A stretch of DNA of 64,000 bases from Burkholderiaceae bacterium (GCA_947462685.1 CANHPL010000001.1:1-64000), one strand, 5' to 3'; positions 30,353 to 38,545 are shown, counted from the stretch's first letter. Notes: generated from the sequence alone by a model not told the origin. Numbers and translations: made by a program.

Positions 30353-30598
30353 ATGGCAATATTTCGTAATCGTAGTGGAAAGTGGCAAGCCCGAGTTCAA
30401 ATAAAAGGCCAAGCAACAATAACAAAGCCTTTATTAATAAAGCCGATGCCGAGCGTTGGGCAAGGCAAGTTGAAGTAGAACTTGATAAGGGGTATTTATC
30501 TCAATCAAAATTTAGCTGAACGTACTACCTTTAAAGAGCTTAAAGAACGCTATACGCGTGAAGTTACTCCTACCATGCGAGGAGCCAAACCAGACTTA
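30353..30598 (+). pseudogene. tyrosine recombinase (phage-type integrase) N-terminal remnant
   Basis: A strong AAGGAGAGG precedes an ATG opening MAIFRNRSGKWQARVQIKG, the usual N-terminal arm-binding domain of phage and island integrases. The frame is then broken: INKADAERWARQVEVELDKG reads one frame over from about 30433, and LAERTTFKELKERYTREVTP returns to the first frame from about 30509, so there is a one-base loss followed by a one-base gain. Homology stops near GAKPDLI at 30598, where the tail of the next cargo gene begins. Only about 82 of the expected 330-400 codons remain, without the catalytic domain, so it is inactive. It lies 75 bases downstream of moaC, next to the left attachment repeat. 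Confidence 0.85.
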
Positions 30599-31249
30599 AT
30601 TTATGCACTGCTGAAAATCAGCAGAATTAGGTGCTAGTCCTAAATTGATGCACCTTTGACGCTTAACATCTTGTGCGTTGTTAACATGTGGTTTTGTATT
30701 TAACTTGCGCTTTTCTTCTTCGAGCTTCCTTCGTTCTTCTGCAAGTAGGCGTCTTTCATCTTCTAGTTTTTTCTTTTCTTCGGCAATATCAGACTCGGTC
30801 AAGTTTAATGGTTTTAGTTTTGTTGGTTCTGTTTTATTTATATATTTTTCATCTACACTTTTAGCAGTATCAAATTCAACCAGATTGTTAAACCCCTTAG
30901 CCTTTACTTCAAGACTTCTTCTTATATAGTCATTCAATTCGTATTCGCCTTTAGCAATTTTTACAAGGTACCCAGCTTTAAAAATATAATATCTATTATC
31001 AACATCACGATTTAATACACGTTCAATAAAGTGATTCGCTCTTAATTGTTTTTTACTAACAGTTGAATAGAGTTGATAGATTTCAAACTCATTTTCTTTG
31101 TTTATAAATACAAGACTCCCATTAAATGAATTTATTGACATGCGGTCAAGCTCCCTATAATTCATCCCCTCTCTTGGAGAGAATTCTGCACAACTTATTA
31201 ATAAAATAGTTGTACAAGACAACAAAAAGAATCTTTGATAACTTTTCAC
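30596..31249 (-). CDS. hypothetical lipoprotein with cysteine-pair C-terminal tail
   Basis: No family is recognised. The signal peptide ends in a lipobox (TTILLISC, Cys20). The middle (residues ~35-150) is a polar domain with LVFINKENEFEIYQLYS and YYIFKAGYLVKIAKGEYELNDYIRR. Residues ~155-190 are a charged coiled-coil (EEKKKLEDERRLLAEERR...). The last 28 residues, NNAQDVKRQRCINLGLAPNS and then ADFQQCIN, are almost the same as the end of the MORN-repeat protein encoded next to it. The gene is inside the moaC-tail element and its 3' end abuts the broken integrase. Predicted outer-membrane or inner-membrane lipoprotein of the periplasm. Confidence 0.65.
   Translation of the reverse strand: MKSYQRFFLLSCTTILLISCAEFSPREGMNYRELDRMSINSFNGSLVFINKENEFEIYQLYSTVSKKQLRANHFIERVLNRDVDNRYYIFKAGYLVKIAKGEYELNDYIRRSLEVKAKGFNNLVEFDTAKSVDEKYINKTEPTKLKPLNLTESDIAEEKKKLEDERRLLAEERRKLEEEKRKLNTKPHVNNAQDVKRQRCINLGLAPNSADFQQCIN
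30597..30694 (-). repeat. imperfect repeat encoding the shared C-terminal tail, copy 1
   Basis: About 98 bases at the 3' end of the lipoprotein gene are similar (roughly three quarters identical by eye, no gaps) to 31328-31425 at the 3' end of the MORN gene. The homology covers the tail codons and includes the stop codon region. Confidence 0.7.
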
Positions 31250-31326
31250 TTTGACCTTATGTAATACAGTCTATGAACTAATTTCAGTTTAAAACAACAC
31301 ATAAAGAAAATACTTTCCTGCTTAAA

Positions 31327-32661
31327 TTAATTCACGCACTGTTGAAAATCTGCTGAGCCCGGCACTAGCCCTAATCGGATACATTTTTGACGTTTAATAT
31401 CCTGTGCGTTATTGACAGGTGGTTTAGGAGTTACAGGTGCAATTACGGGTGGGTTCGGAGTGACAGGGGTAAATACAGGTGGTTTAGGTACTACAGGTGG
31501 AGTTACTGTTGGAGGTGTTTGCGCTTGAACAAACTTGTCATCTCTCCATAATCCTTGTTGCTTAATCGAGCCGTTGGCATTGTATAAAATTCCTTGACCA
31601 CTTCTTTTGTCATCTATATATTGCCCTACGTATTTTTCTCCATCAGACCATGTGTAGGTTCCTTGACCATTGAATTTGCCATCTTTCCATTGCCCTACGT
31701 ATATTCCCCCACTAGAAAATGTATAAGTCCCTTCCCCACTTCTTTTATCATCTCTATATTGCCCTACGTATTTATCACCGTTTGCATATGAATATATTCC
31801 CAGCCCATGCTTGTTACCATCTTTGTACTGGCCAACATATTGGCGTCCATCGGTTCCTGTATAGGTTCCTTGACCGTGCCATGTATTACCCCTAAATTCA
31901 CCAACATATTTATCGCCAGCAAATTTATCTCCTTCAGGGAATGTATAACTTCCAAAGCAATTGTTCAAATAGTCACCATTACAGGGCGGTAAATTATTCT
32001 GTGCAAATGTAATATCTTGTGCGTTATTGACTGTTGGTTTAGGAACTACGGAAGCTATCACTGGGGGTGTAGTTTGCGCTTGAACAAAATTTTCATTACT
32101 CCATAATCCTTGCTGCTTAATCGAGCCGTTGGCATTGTATAAAGTACCAAATCCATCATATTTACTATCTTTCCATTGCCCTACGTATTTCTCCCCATCA
32201 GCAAATGTATAGGTTCCTTGCCCATTCATTTTGCCATCAATGTATTGCCCTACGTATTTATCCCCATTAGCATATGTAAAGGTTCCCTGCCCAGTTCTTT
32301 TGTCATCTCTAAATTGCCCTACGTATTTATTCCCACTAGCAAATGTATAAGTTCCTAGACCATTTTGTTTGCCATCTCTCCATTGTCCTTCGTATTTCTC
32401 CCCATCAGACCAAGTATAAGTACCTTGCCCAGTTCTTTTGTCATCTCTATATTGCCCAACATATTTTTCCCCATTAGCATATGTATAGGTTCCTTGACCA
32501 TTTCTTACGCCATCTTTAAACTGCCCAACGTATCGCCCATTATCGTACTCTCTGATTCCAAAACAAGGCCCTGAAAAGTTGCCATTGCAGGGCGGTAAAT
32601 TACTCTGTGCATATGAAATACATGATGTAAATATGCACAGGATTAGTAGTAGTTTTTTCAT
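31327..32661 (-). CDS. secreted MORN-repeat protein
   Basis: A 444-residue exported protein. The start at MKKLLLILCIFTSCISYAQ gives a clean signal peptide; an in-frame GTG 54 bases upstream would overlap the preceding gene and is less likely. The mature protein is two tandem units. Each opens with NLPPCNG and CFG, carries five or six MORN repeats of 23 residues (YVGQYRDDKRTGQGTYTW-type), then NANGSIKQQGLW and FVQAQT, and a Pro/Val-rich linker with VNNAQDI. The last 28 residues are a tail with CIRLGLVPGS and FQQCVN, shared with the adjacent lipoprotein. MORN sheets often bind membranes or proteins; here a periplasmic or surface scaffold role is inferred only. It is cargo of the moaC-tail element. 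Confidence 0.8.
   Translation of the reverse strand: MKKLLLILCIFTSCISYAQSNLPPCNGNFSGPCFGIREYDNGRYVGQFKDGVRNGQGTYTYANGEKYVGQYRDDKRTGQGTYTWSDGEKYEGQWRDGKQNGLGTYTFASGNKYVGQFRDDKRTGQGTFTYANGDKYVGQYIDGKMNGQGTYTFADGEKYVGQWKDSKYDGFGTLYNANGSIKQQGLWSNENFVQAQTTPPVIASVVPKPTVNNAQDITFAQNNLPPCNGDYLNNCFGSYTFPEGDKFAGDKYVGEFRGNTWHGQGTYTGTDGRQYVGQYKDGNKHGLGIYSYANGDKYVGQYRDDKRSGEGTYTFSSGGIYVGQWKDGKFNGQGTYTWSDGEKYVGQYIDDKRSGQGILYNANGSIKQQGLWRDDKFVQAQTPPTVTPPVVPKPPVFTPVTPNPPVIAPVTPKPPVNNAQDIKRQKCIRLGLVPGSADFQQCVN
31328..31425 (-). repeat. imperfect repeat encoding the shared C-terminal tail, copy 2
   Basis: This is the partner of the copy at 30597-30694. In both copies the encoded tail has the spacing C-I-x-L-G-L-x-P-x-S-A-D-F-Q-Q-C. 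Confidence 0.7.
31570..32560 (-). repeat. tandem 69-bp coding repeats (MORN)
   Basis: The DNA repeats at a 69-base period, encoding 23-residue MORN units, in two blocks separated by a linker at about 31930-32080. Repeated landmarks on the plus strand are TTGCCCTACGTATTT and its variants. The repeats are coding and diverged, so they are not a CRISPR array. Confidence 0.85.
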
Positions 32662-32671
32662 ATTAGGGTGT

Positions 32672-33100
32672 TTAAAGAGTAGACTTACATTTATAAAGCT
32701 TTTCGCTGTGAACACTTAACTCTGAGGGATTGCCTCTTTCATAAGTAAAAGAACGAATCTCTTTAATCGTTCCCTCTACATTACAGTTCATTACACCTGA
32801 GTATCCCCCAGTAATCTTATCTAACCTTTTCAAGCTACACTGAGCACCCATAGGATTTCCAGCGGCTAGCTCTCCGTTAGGGAAAAAGCCATAGAACATA
32901 CCGGGCTGGTTGCCAGTAGATGGATTGGCATCACATCGAACAGGTCTCCCATCCCAACTTCTACCCCATTCATTCCAAGTCTTTTTTGCTGGCCCCCAAG
33001 TACCAACCAACTCATCGGGAACTGTGATTGCAAAACTCAAATTATTAATACTTAAATAAATACATCCAATTAGAAGCGTTCTTATGCCAAATATTTTCAT
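32672..33100 (-). CDS. hypothetical small secreted protein, 142 aa
   Basis: No family is recognised. The signal peptide (FGIRTLLIGCIYLSINNLSFA) is followed by VPDELVGTWGPAKKTWNEWG, which resembles the opening of small lipocalin-like or 'protein with W-x-x-x-P' secreted domains but is not diagnostic. Four cysteines in the mature part (near residues 55, 87, 105 and 138) could form two disulfides. It is 11 bases upstream of the MORN gene in the same direction, so the two are likely co-transcribed within the moaC-tail element. Confidence 0.6.
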   Translation of the reverse strand: MKIFGIRTLLIGCIYLSINNLSFAITVPDELVGTWGPAKKTWNEWGRSWDGRPVRCDANPSTGNQPGMFYGFFPNGELAAGNPMGAQCSLKRLDKITGGYSGVMNCNVEGTIKEIRSFTYERGNPSELSVHSEKLYKCKSTL

Positions 33101-33439
33101 TTATTAAACTCGTTTTTTTAATTATCTTCAACATTATCACATCTCAAAATACACAAATCCTTTGAGCATATCCTAGTATGTGGTCGAGTATATGGATGTT
33201 ACTTTTTAATCTTGGGGGTAGGGTCGGCTTTTATCGACCTAGAAAATTTCATTACCCCATGGGGGTAGTACCCGGATGGCTTGCATTTAATTTACTCCAA
33301 TATGTACATCGATTTGCGCTTTGTGATATCTTTACTTTTGGCCTAATGCTGTCCTTATTGGCCTAATTTTTAACCCGATGGGTTTAGGTTTTGCGTGTTT
33401 TAAGTTTTCTTTTATCCTTGTTTTTATTGAGTTTTCCCG
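33101..33439. other. gene-poor right part of the moaC-tail element
   Basis: No convincing gene is seen in these 339 bases. There is a direct repeat TTGGCCTAAT (around 33338 and 33356), a weak AACCC/GGGTT hairpin near 33370, and several AT-rich runs. An open frame of 62 codons at 33178 has no ribosome-binding site or recognisable product and is left out. Confidence 0.5.
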
Positions 33440-33480
33440 GCAGTTCAAGTTGCCCTTCTAACTATTTATGACATGTGCAA
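33440..33480 (+). repeat. 41-bp direct repeat, right copy (probable attR core)
   Basis: Identical to 30150-30190 inside moaC. It marks the right end of the inserted segment, and the sequence after it is the displaced moaC tail. Confidence 0.85.
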
Positions 33481-33571
33481 TGCAGTTGACCGTGGCATGG
33501 TGATTTATGATGTAGAACAACTAGAAAAAGTGGTGGTAAATCAGGAGAATGGACGGCGCCGTAGTTTTTAA
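33440..33571 (+). pseudogene. displaced moaC 3'-end fragment
   Basis: The first 14 codons are identical to moaC codons 120-133; the next ones are diverged ([18 protein letters not shown]). A one-base loss in the run of As after GAA then shifts the frame, giving [11 protein letters not shown] and a TAA at about 33569. The original GGKSGEW signature is still readable in the DNA in the other frame. With no start and no upstream gene it cannot be expressed as MoaC. It is best explained as the pre-insertion 3' end of moaC, which is now free to decay. Confidence 0.85.
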
Positions 33572-33607
33572 TCGGTCATATACTTACCTATTACCATGTC
33601 CAATTTT

Positions 33608-34237
33608 TTACAAATTAAGTTGAATAACTTCTTGCGTGAGCGCGTTTATAGTTAAATCATCTATTCCGATATACTCATAACCCAAGTGCACACGTTTGAG
33701 TGGAACAATATCAAGATGTGTAATGTCCTTGACTGTCGCCCAAATGAGTTCGGTGCAGTAAAAAGATTTTGGCTGGTCAAGAATAAATAGGCTATTAAAC
33801 TCATATCCTTGGCTAACATAATATCTTGCTCGGTCAATAATTTGAGTTATTGTTTTATTTTCAAGCTTTAAATCATATATGCCGATACTTGTTGCTGAGG
33901 CCATAAAATTTTTCAATGGCTCTTCACGAACACTACCTTTTGGATCAATTGGGTTGCCATCAGCATTAATTACTGTGATTACACCATCCTTCGATTTCGC
34001 GATTATTCCTACATGAGCGAACCTTCGATCTTTAGCGGAAAATGCTTGGGCAATATCACCCCAAAACCCTGGCTTTGCGATAAAAATTAGCTGGCCTTCT
34101 TTAATTTTTTTTTGGCTTAACTGATCATATAACGCATATTTACTCTTGTCATATTTTTGATTTGGTGCCTGAAAAAAATAAAGCCCAGCAATTGCTAGGC
34201 TTAAGATGGCAAATAAAATCCATCGAATAATACCCAT
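33608..34237 (-). CDS. YiiX/NlpC-P60-like cysteine hydrolase
   Basis: A 209-residue protein with an N-terminal membrane anchor (WILFAILSLAIAGLYFF). The rest reads as a circularly permuted NlpC/P60 (YiiX/YebB-like) domain: GQLIFIAKPGFWGDIAQAFS, then RFAHVGIIAK with the catalytic His, and PKSFYCTELIWATVKD with the catalytic Cys. This family includes cell-wall- or lipid-linked amidases and unknown enzymes. The active site would face the periplasm. It is 13 bases downstream of a lipoprotein gene in the same direction. It lies just outside the right boundary of the moaC-tail element. Confidence 0.8.
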   Translation of the reverse strand: MGIIRWILFAILSLAIAGLYFFQAPNQKYDKSKYALYDQLSQKKIKEGQLIFIAKPGFWGDIAQAFSAKDRRFAHVGIIAKSKDGVITVINADGNPIDPKGSVREEPLKNFMASATSIGIYDLKLENKTITQIIDRARYYVSQGYEFNSLFILDQPKSFYCTELIWATVKDITHLDIVPLKRVHLGYEYIGIDDLTINALTQEVIQLNL

Positions 34238-34250
34238 AATACTTAAAATT

Positions 34251-34946
34251 TCACTTCACTTTATCCATGTGCCATTTAACGTTTTTCTCGCCCTCAAAAT
34301 ATAGGCGGCCATCGGCTGTCAAAGACACATTCACTTTATAAAATTTTCCATCCTTATACATTTGCTCTCCCTCAAACTCTCCGAACATGACTGGTTTTAG
34401 ACGAAGAATAATATCTCCAGGCGCAAACTTAGGGCTATTGGAACTTGTTGCTACACCTACACCATTTTTTAATTCATATCCATATTTCCACTGCGGACTG
34501 TACCATAAGCCATTAATCGAACTCAGCTCTTGGTCAGGGGCATTAACTGCTGGCGAGACCACAGGGGCTTCCACTGGGGCTGGGGCAGAAACTACTGCTG
34601 GCGCTGCAACTGCTTCTTCTTTAACCTTCCCTTTAGATTCTGACTTATCCATTTCTTTACATGCTTTTGCGGATTGTAAAAATGCCATTGAGACATCTTT
34701 ATTTACAAGACCTTCTTTAAATATTGCATCGCCAATATTTTTACCATTTTTATCAAGTTGTTCGATCTGATCTAAAAGAGCAATGAAATCTTTTTTCTCG
34801 ATTTTTTTAGTTAAAGAATCTGCCATGCACTTACATTCAGTTTGTGAGCCTTTACAATACTTCAGCCATCTTGAGGATGGTGAGTCTCCACACGCGCCTA
34901 AAGTGCAAATCAAGCATATAACTATAAGTCTTTTTAGGGTCATCAT
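34251..34946 (-). CDS. hypothetical lipoprotein, 231 aa
   Basis: The signal peptide ends in a lipobox (ICTLGAC, Cys20). Residues ~22-100 are a helical domain with more cysteines (YCKGSQTECKCMADSLTKKI and AFLQSAKACKEMDK). Then comes an Ala/Pro/Val-rich linker (~108-140), and a C-terminal beta domain (residues ~145-231) starting INGLWYSPQWKYGYELKNGVG. The domain layout is clear but no family is recognised. It is probably co-transcribed with the YiiX-like hydrolase. M1 or M2 may be the start. Confidence 0.7.
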   Translation of the reverse strand: MMTLKRLIVICLICTLGACGDSPSSRWLKYCKGSQTECKCMADSLTKKIEKKDFIALLDQIEQLDKNGKNIGDAIFKEGLVNKDVSMAFLQSAKACKEMDKSESKGKVKEEAVAAPAVVSAPAPVEAPVVSPAVNAPDQELSSINGLWYSPQWKYGYELKNGVGVATSSNSPKFAPGDIILRLKPVMFGEFEGEQMYKDGKFYKVNVSLTADGRLYFEGEKNVKWHMDKVK

Positions 34947-34976
34947 TTTTACTTATCCTTCTATTGTTATGATTTT

Positions 34977-35669
34977 TTAATGTCTTGATTTCTTTTTCAA
35001 CCACAAACCAATAACCACAACTAAGGCAATTCCTAAAATTTGGAATGGTGCATCTGCATTTTCGGCGCCAAGAACCTCAACCAATGTGTGATGAATTGCT
35101 GGGTCAGTTGCAAACATTTCTCCGGCCAAGTAGCCTAATAATGCTGCACCAAGAGTAATAATGACTGGGTATCTATCCATCACTTTAAGAAGAATGGTGC
35201 TTCCAAAAATAATCATTGGAATACTTAAGCCAAGTCCAATCAAAATTAGTGGCATACGCATTTCTTCAGGTGCACGATCTGCCGCTGCTGCAACAGCAAC
35301 TACGTTATCTAAACTCATGACGAGGTCCGCTATTAAAATTGTTTTAATGGCGGTGAACATCGATGGGGCAGCATCCATATTTTCATCACCATCACTATCA
35401 GCCATAAGTTGCACGCCAATGTAGATTAATAATATAGCGCCAATAATTTTTAAATATGGCAATGCGAGTAATTGTATTGCGACCAAGGTGAGAACAACTC
35501 TCATCAAAATTGCAGCTGCACTTCCCCAAAAAATTGCTTTTTTCTGCTGCTCATGAGGTAAATTTCGAGATGCCATCGCAATTACGACAGCATTGTCACC
35601 CGAAAGCAGGATATTTGTGAACATAATGTAACCTAAAGCTACCCAAACTGCACTTGACGTAAAGTCCAT
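34977..35669 (-). CDS. TerC-family integral membrane protein
   Basis: A 230-residue protein with about seven transmembrane segments. The TerC signature is present twice: VALGYIMFTNILLSGDNAVVIAMASRNLP near residue 10 and TILIADLVMSLDNVVAVAAAAD near residue 110, each with conserved Asp-Asn in the membrane. TerC/YjbE proteins are linked to Mn2+ efflux and metallation of secreted proteins. It resembles the first half of the TerC-Usp fusion at 55776-57083, so the window holds two paralogues. No riboswitch-like leader was recognised upstream. Confidence 0.92.
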   Translation of the reverse strand: MDFTSSAVWVALGYIMFTNILLSGDNAVVIAMASRNLPHEQQKKAIFWGSAAAILMRVVLTLVAIQLLALPYLKIIGAILLIYIGVQLMADSDGDENMDAAPSMFTAIKTILIADLVMSLDNVVAVAAAADRAPEEMRMPLILIGLGLSIPMIIFGSTILLKVMDRYPVIITLGAALLGYLAGEMFATDPAIHHTLVEVLGAENADAPFQILGIALVVVIGLWLKKKSRH

Positions 35670-35740
35670 ATTATTATCCTTATTGTTTTTATAGAAAAAT
35701 TAATTTTGATTATTTTAGTAGATTATTTAATGTATCAATA

Positions 35741-35760
35741 AAAAAGGGGCCTAAGCCCCC
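35741..35760 (-). terminator. Rho-independent terminator after sucD
   Basis: On the strand of sucD, GGGGC, four bases and GCCCC form a hairpin followed by a run of six Ts. It lies about 18 bases beyond the sucD stop. Confidence 0.8.
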
Positions 35761-35777
35761 TAAAATTTTTGGTTTTT

Positions 35778-36671
35778 TTAAATCATTGCTTTCAAAAGCT
35801 TTGCCATTTCAGATGGATTACGCGTGATTTTGAATCCGCATTCTTCCATAATCGCTAACTTTGCATCTGCAGTATCTGCACCACCAGAAATCAATGCGCC
35901 AGCATGGCCCATTCTTTTTCCAGGAGGGGCTGTCACGCCAGCTATAAATCCTACAATCGGTTTTTTCATGTTGTCACGGCACCAACGAGCTGCATCAGCT
36001 TCATCTGGTCCACCAATTTCACCAATCATAATGACTGCGTCTGTATCTGGATCATCATTAAACGCTTTCATAATATCGATGTGCTTAAGTCCATTAATTG
36101 GGTCACCGCCGATTCCCACCGCGGAAGATTGGCCTAGACCAATCTCTGTCAATTGAGCGACTGCTTCATATGTCAAAGTTCCAGAGCGACTCACAACTCC
36201 AATACGACCTTTACGATGAATATGGCCAGGCATAATCCCAATCTTTATTTCTTCTGGAGTAATTAATCCTGGGCAATTAGGTCCTAGTAACAGTGTTTTT
36301 TTACCACCTTTTGCTTCTTTTTCTTTCATACGATTACGCAATTCAAGCAGGTCGCGAACAGGAATACCTTCAGTAATACAAATTGCTAAGTCCAAATCAG
36401 CTTCTACAGCCTCCCAAATCGCTGCTGCCGCTCCAGCTGGTGGAACATAAATAACCGATACGGTTGCACCAGTTTCTTTAGCTGCATCTTTCACGCTGCC
36501 AAAAATTGGGATTCCGAAAATAGACTCACCAGCCTTTTTAGGATTCACGCCTGCTACAAAGCACTCTTTACCATTTGCATACTCTTGGCATTTTTCAGTA
36601 TGAAATTGACCCGTTTTTCCTGTAATACCTTGCGTAATCACACGTGTATTTTTATTAATCAATATAGACAT
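35778..36671 (-). CDS. sucD: succinyl-CoA synthetase subunit alpha
   Basis: Binds CoA and carries the phosphohistidine of succinyl-CoA synthetase in the TCA cycle. The 297-residue sequence shows TRVITQGITGKTGQFHTEK, VIYVPPAGAAAAIWEA, GPNCPGLITPEEIKIGIMPG, VSRSGTLTYEAVAQL, the active-site loop GKRMGHAGALISGGADTA with the catalytic His in GHAGA, and the C-terminal block. It lies 16 bases after sucC in one operon. Confidence 0.98.
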   Translation of the reverse strand: MSILINKNTRVITQGITGKTGQFHTEKCQEYANGKECFVAGVNPKKAGESIFGIPIFGSVKDAAKETGATVSVIYVPPAGAAAAIWEAVEADLDLAICITEGIPVRDLLELRNRMKEKEAKGGKKTLLLGPNCPGLITPEEIKIGIMPGHIHRKGRIGVVSRSGTLTYEAVAQLTEIGLGQSSAVGIGGDPINGLKHIDIMKAFNDDPDTDAVIMIGEIGGPDEADAARWCRDNMKKPIVGFIAGVTAPPGKRMGHAGALISGGADTADAKLAIMEECGFKITRNPSEMAKLLKAMI

Positions 36672-36687
36672 TTGTATTCCTCTTTAA

Positions 36688-37848
36688 TTATTTTACGGAT
36701 GCAACAACTTTAGTTGCAGCTTCTGCCATCGTGTCAGCGCTGATAATAGGTAATCCAGATTCTGCTAACATCTTTTTACCTAAATCTTCATTAGTTCCCT
36801 TCATACGCACCACCAAAGGAACAGAAAGGTTAACTGCTTTACATGCCTGAATCACACCATCTGCAATCACATCACAGCGCATAATTCCGCCAAAAATATT
36901 CACTAATATTGCTTTTACGGATTTATTTTTTAACATGATTTTGAATGCTTCAGTTACCTTCTCAGCTGTCGCTCCACCGCCTACATCGAGGAAGTTTGCT
37001 GGAGATCCGCCAAACAATTTGATCGTATCCATAGTTGCCATTGCTAAACCAGCACCGTTCACTAAACAACCAATATTGCCGTCAAGGGAGATGTAAGCTA
37101 AGTCAAATTTAGATGCTTCGATTTCTGCAGGATCTTCTTCTGCTTCATCACGATATGCAACTATCTCAGGATGCCTAAATAAAGCATTTGGATCAAAATT
37201 AAACTTAGCATCTAATGCCTTAATGTTGCCATTACCCTCTAATATCAAAGGATTAATTTCTACCAATGAAGCATCTGTTTCCATATAGGTCTTGTATAGG
37301 TTCACTAGTACTTCTTTTGCCTGTGCTTGTGATGCCTCTGGTACTCCAATTCCTTTGACTAGGTTCGTTGCCTGAGTAGCACTTACACCATGTAATGGGT
37401 TAATAAATTCTTTAATAATTTTCTCGGGAGTATGGGCAGCAACTTCTTCAATATCCATACCACCTTCACTAGAAACCATAATCACCACTGATTGTGACTC
37501 ACGGTCAGTTAGAAGACCTACATAGTATTCTTTTTTAATATCTGCGCCGTCTTCAATAAGTAATCTACGTACTAACTGTCCTTCTGGTCCAGTTTGATGT
37601 GTTTTTAGTTGCATTCCAAGAATATTGGTTGCATAGGTTCTCACCTCTTCAAGGCTTTTAGCAACCTTAACTCCACCACCTTTGCCACGTCCACCGGCAT
37701 GTATCTGAGCTTTAACAACCCAAACCGGCCCGCCCAGTTTTTCTGCGGCAGCCATCGCTTCGTCAACACTAAATGCCGGTATACCATTTGGAACCGGAAT
37801 ATTAAATTGACGAAGGAGTTCTTTTCCTTGGTATTCGTGGATTTTCAT
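36688..37848 (-). CDS. sucC: succinyl-CoA synthetase subunit beta
   Basis: ATP-grasp subunit that binds nucleotide and succinate. [20 protein letters not shown] opens the protein, followed by [27 protein letters not shown] and [13 protein letters not shown]. The C-terminal [16 protein letters not shown] is the phosphohistidine-interacting part. At 386 residues it is full length. It is transcribed together with sucD and downstream of recA-recX-DUF2889 on the same strand, but 74 bases separate it from the DUF2889 gene, so it may have its own promoter. Confidence 0.98.
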   Translation of the reverse strand: MKIHEYQGKELLRQFNIPVPNGIPAFSVDEAMAAAEKLGGPVWVVKAQIHAGGRGKGGGVKVAKSLEEVRTYATNILGMQLKTHQTGPEGQLVRRLLIEDGADIKKEYYVGLLTDRESQSVVIMVSSEGGMDIEEVAAHTPEKIIKEFINPLHGVSATQATNLVKGIGVPEASQAQAKEVLVNLYKTYMETDASLVEINPLILEGNGNIKALDAKFNFDPNALFRHPEIVAYRDEAEEDPAEIEASKFDLAYISLDGNIGCLVNGAGLAMATMDTIKLFGGSPANFLDVGGGATAEKVTEAFKIMLKNKSVKAILVNIFGGIMRCDVIADGVIQACKAVNLSVPLVVRMKGTNEDLGKKMLAESGLPIISADTMAEAATKVVASVK

Positions 37849-37922
37849 AATTGCTTCCCTTTAGTTGAAGATGTATTAATTGATAATAACGGTGAAAAAT
37901 AATTGATTGAATTCAAAGTTGA

Positions 37923-38528
37923 TTACTCTTTAGAAATTTTGAATTTTCCGGGCTCTAACGGGTGACCAAACCATACTGGGTGATGCTGTTTTACTACTTC
38001 GCCATCCGTTCTTAACGCATGGCAGCCATTAAATTGGAATGGCAATTCTTCATCAGGTTGCTTTTTTTCCGTATGCTGAGATTGAATATAAAAAACTTCC
38101 CCAACAAAAGCCTGAGTAGCTGCGGTTGGCAGTAATTTTGTTAATTCGGAAATATGAGTACAGCCTAAAATACCTCCTAAACGACTTTTAACACCCTCAC
38201 GAAAGCTTTTTAGTAAGTTTAAGCCGATTAATTTTGCATAATCCGGTCCAATTAACTCACAAGTACCTTCATAAGGAACGTGTAAAGACTTGGCAAATGC
38301 ATCAACAACATCCATATCTTGATTAATCGTAACCGTTAAGAGCATATGGTGAATGGGCTCTCCAGCCTTACGATAGATTGCAGCTAACTGTAAATCCCGA
38401 CCTTTGCAATCAAGAATTTCAGCTTCGATATCCCATAACTGATCTTCCCTTCGATATACTTTTAAATCGATTTTTCGCTCGTGTACGAGCCTACGAGAGG
38501 GGGATATTTCTTGAATAACTGGAGACAT
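37923..38528 (-). CDS. DUF2889 family protein
   Basis: A 201-residue cytosolic protein. The family pattern is clear: SRRLVHERKIDLKVYRREDQLWDIEAEILD near the start, PIHHMLLTVTINQDMDVVDAFAKS and LGGILGCTHISELTKLLPTAATQAF. DUF2889 genes commonly sit between recX and sucC in betaproteobacteria. The function is not known. It lies 17 bases downstream of recX. Confidence 0.9.
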   Translation of the reverse strand: MSPVIQEISPSRRLVHERKIDLKVYRREDQLWDIEAEILDCKGRDLQLAAIYRKAGEPIHHMLLTVTINQDMDVVDAFAKSLHVPYEGTCELIGPDYAKLIGLNLLKSFREGVKSRLGGILGCTHISELTKLLPTAATQAFVGEVFYIQSQHTEKKQPDEELPFQFNGCHALRTDGEVVKQHHPVWFGHPLEPGKFKISKE

Positions 38529-38545
38529 CCCTATAGTCTAGCATT

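Noticed and set aside
30176..30412. 78-codon frame antisense to the moaC end and integrase remnant
   Set aside because: It spans two unrelated sequences across an element boundary and has no supporting signal.
31570..32560. Regular repeats that might be a CRISPR array
   Set aside because: The 69-bp periodicity encodes MORN units and the repeats are diverged; there are no unique spacers or cas genes.
33178..33366. 62-codon open frame inside the moaC-tail element
   Set aside because: No ribosome-binding site, no signal peptide or family pattern, and the region shows signs of decay.
34977..35760. Manganese riboswitch (yybP-ykoY) before terC
   Set aside because: The leader between sucD's terminator side and terC is on the wrong side, and the upstream gap (35670-35740) is too short and AT-rich for the motif.
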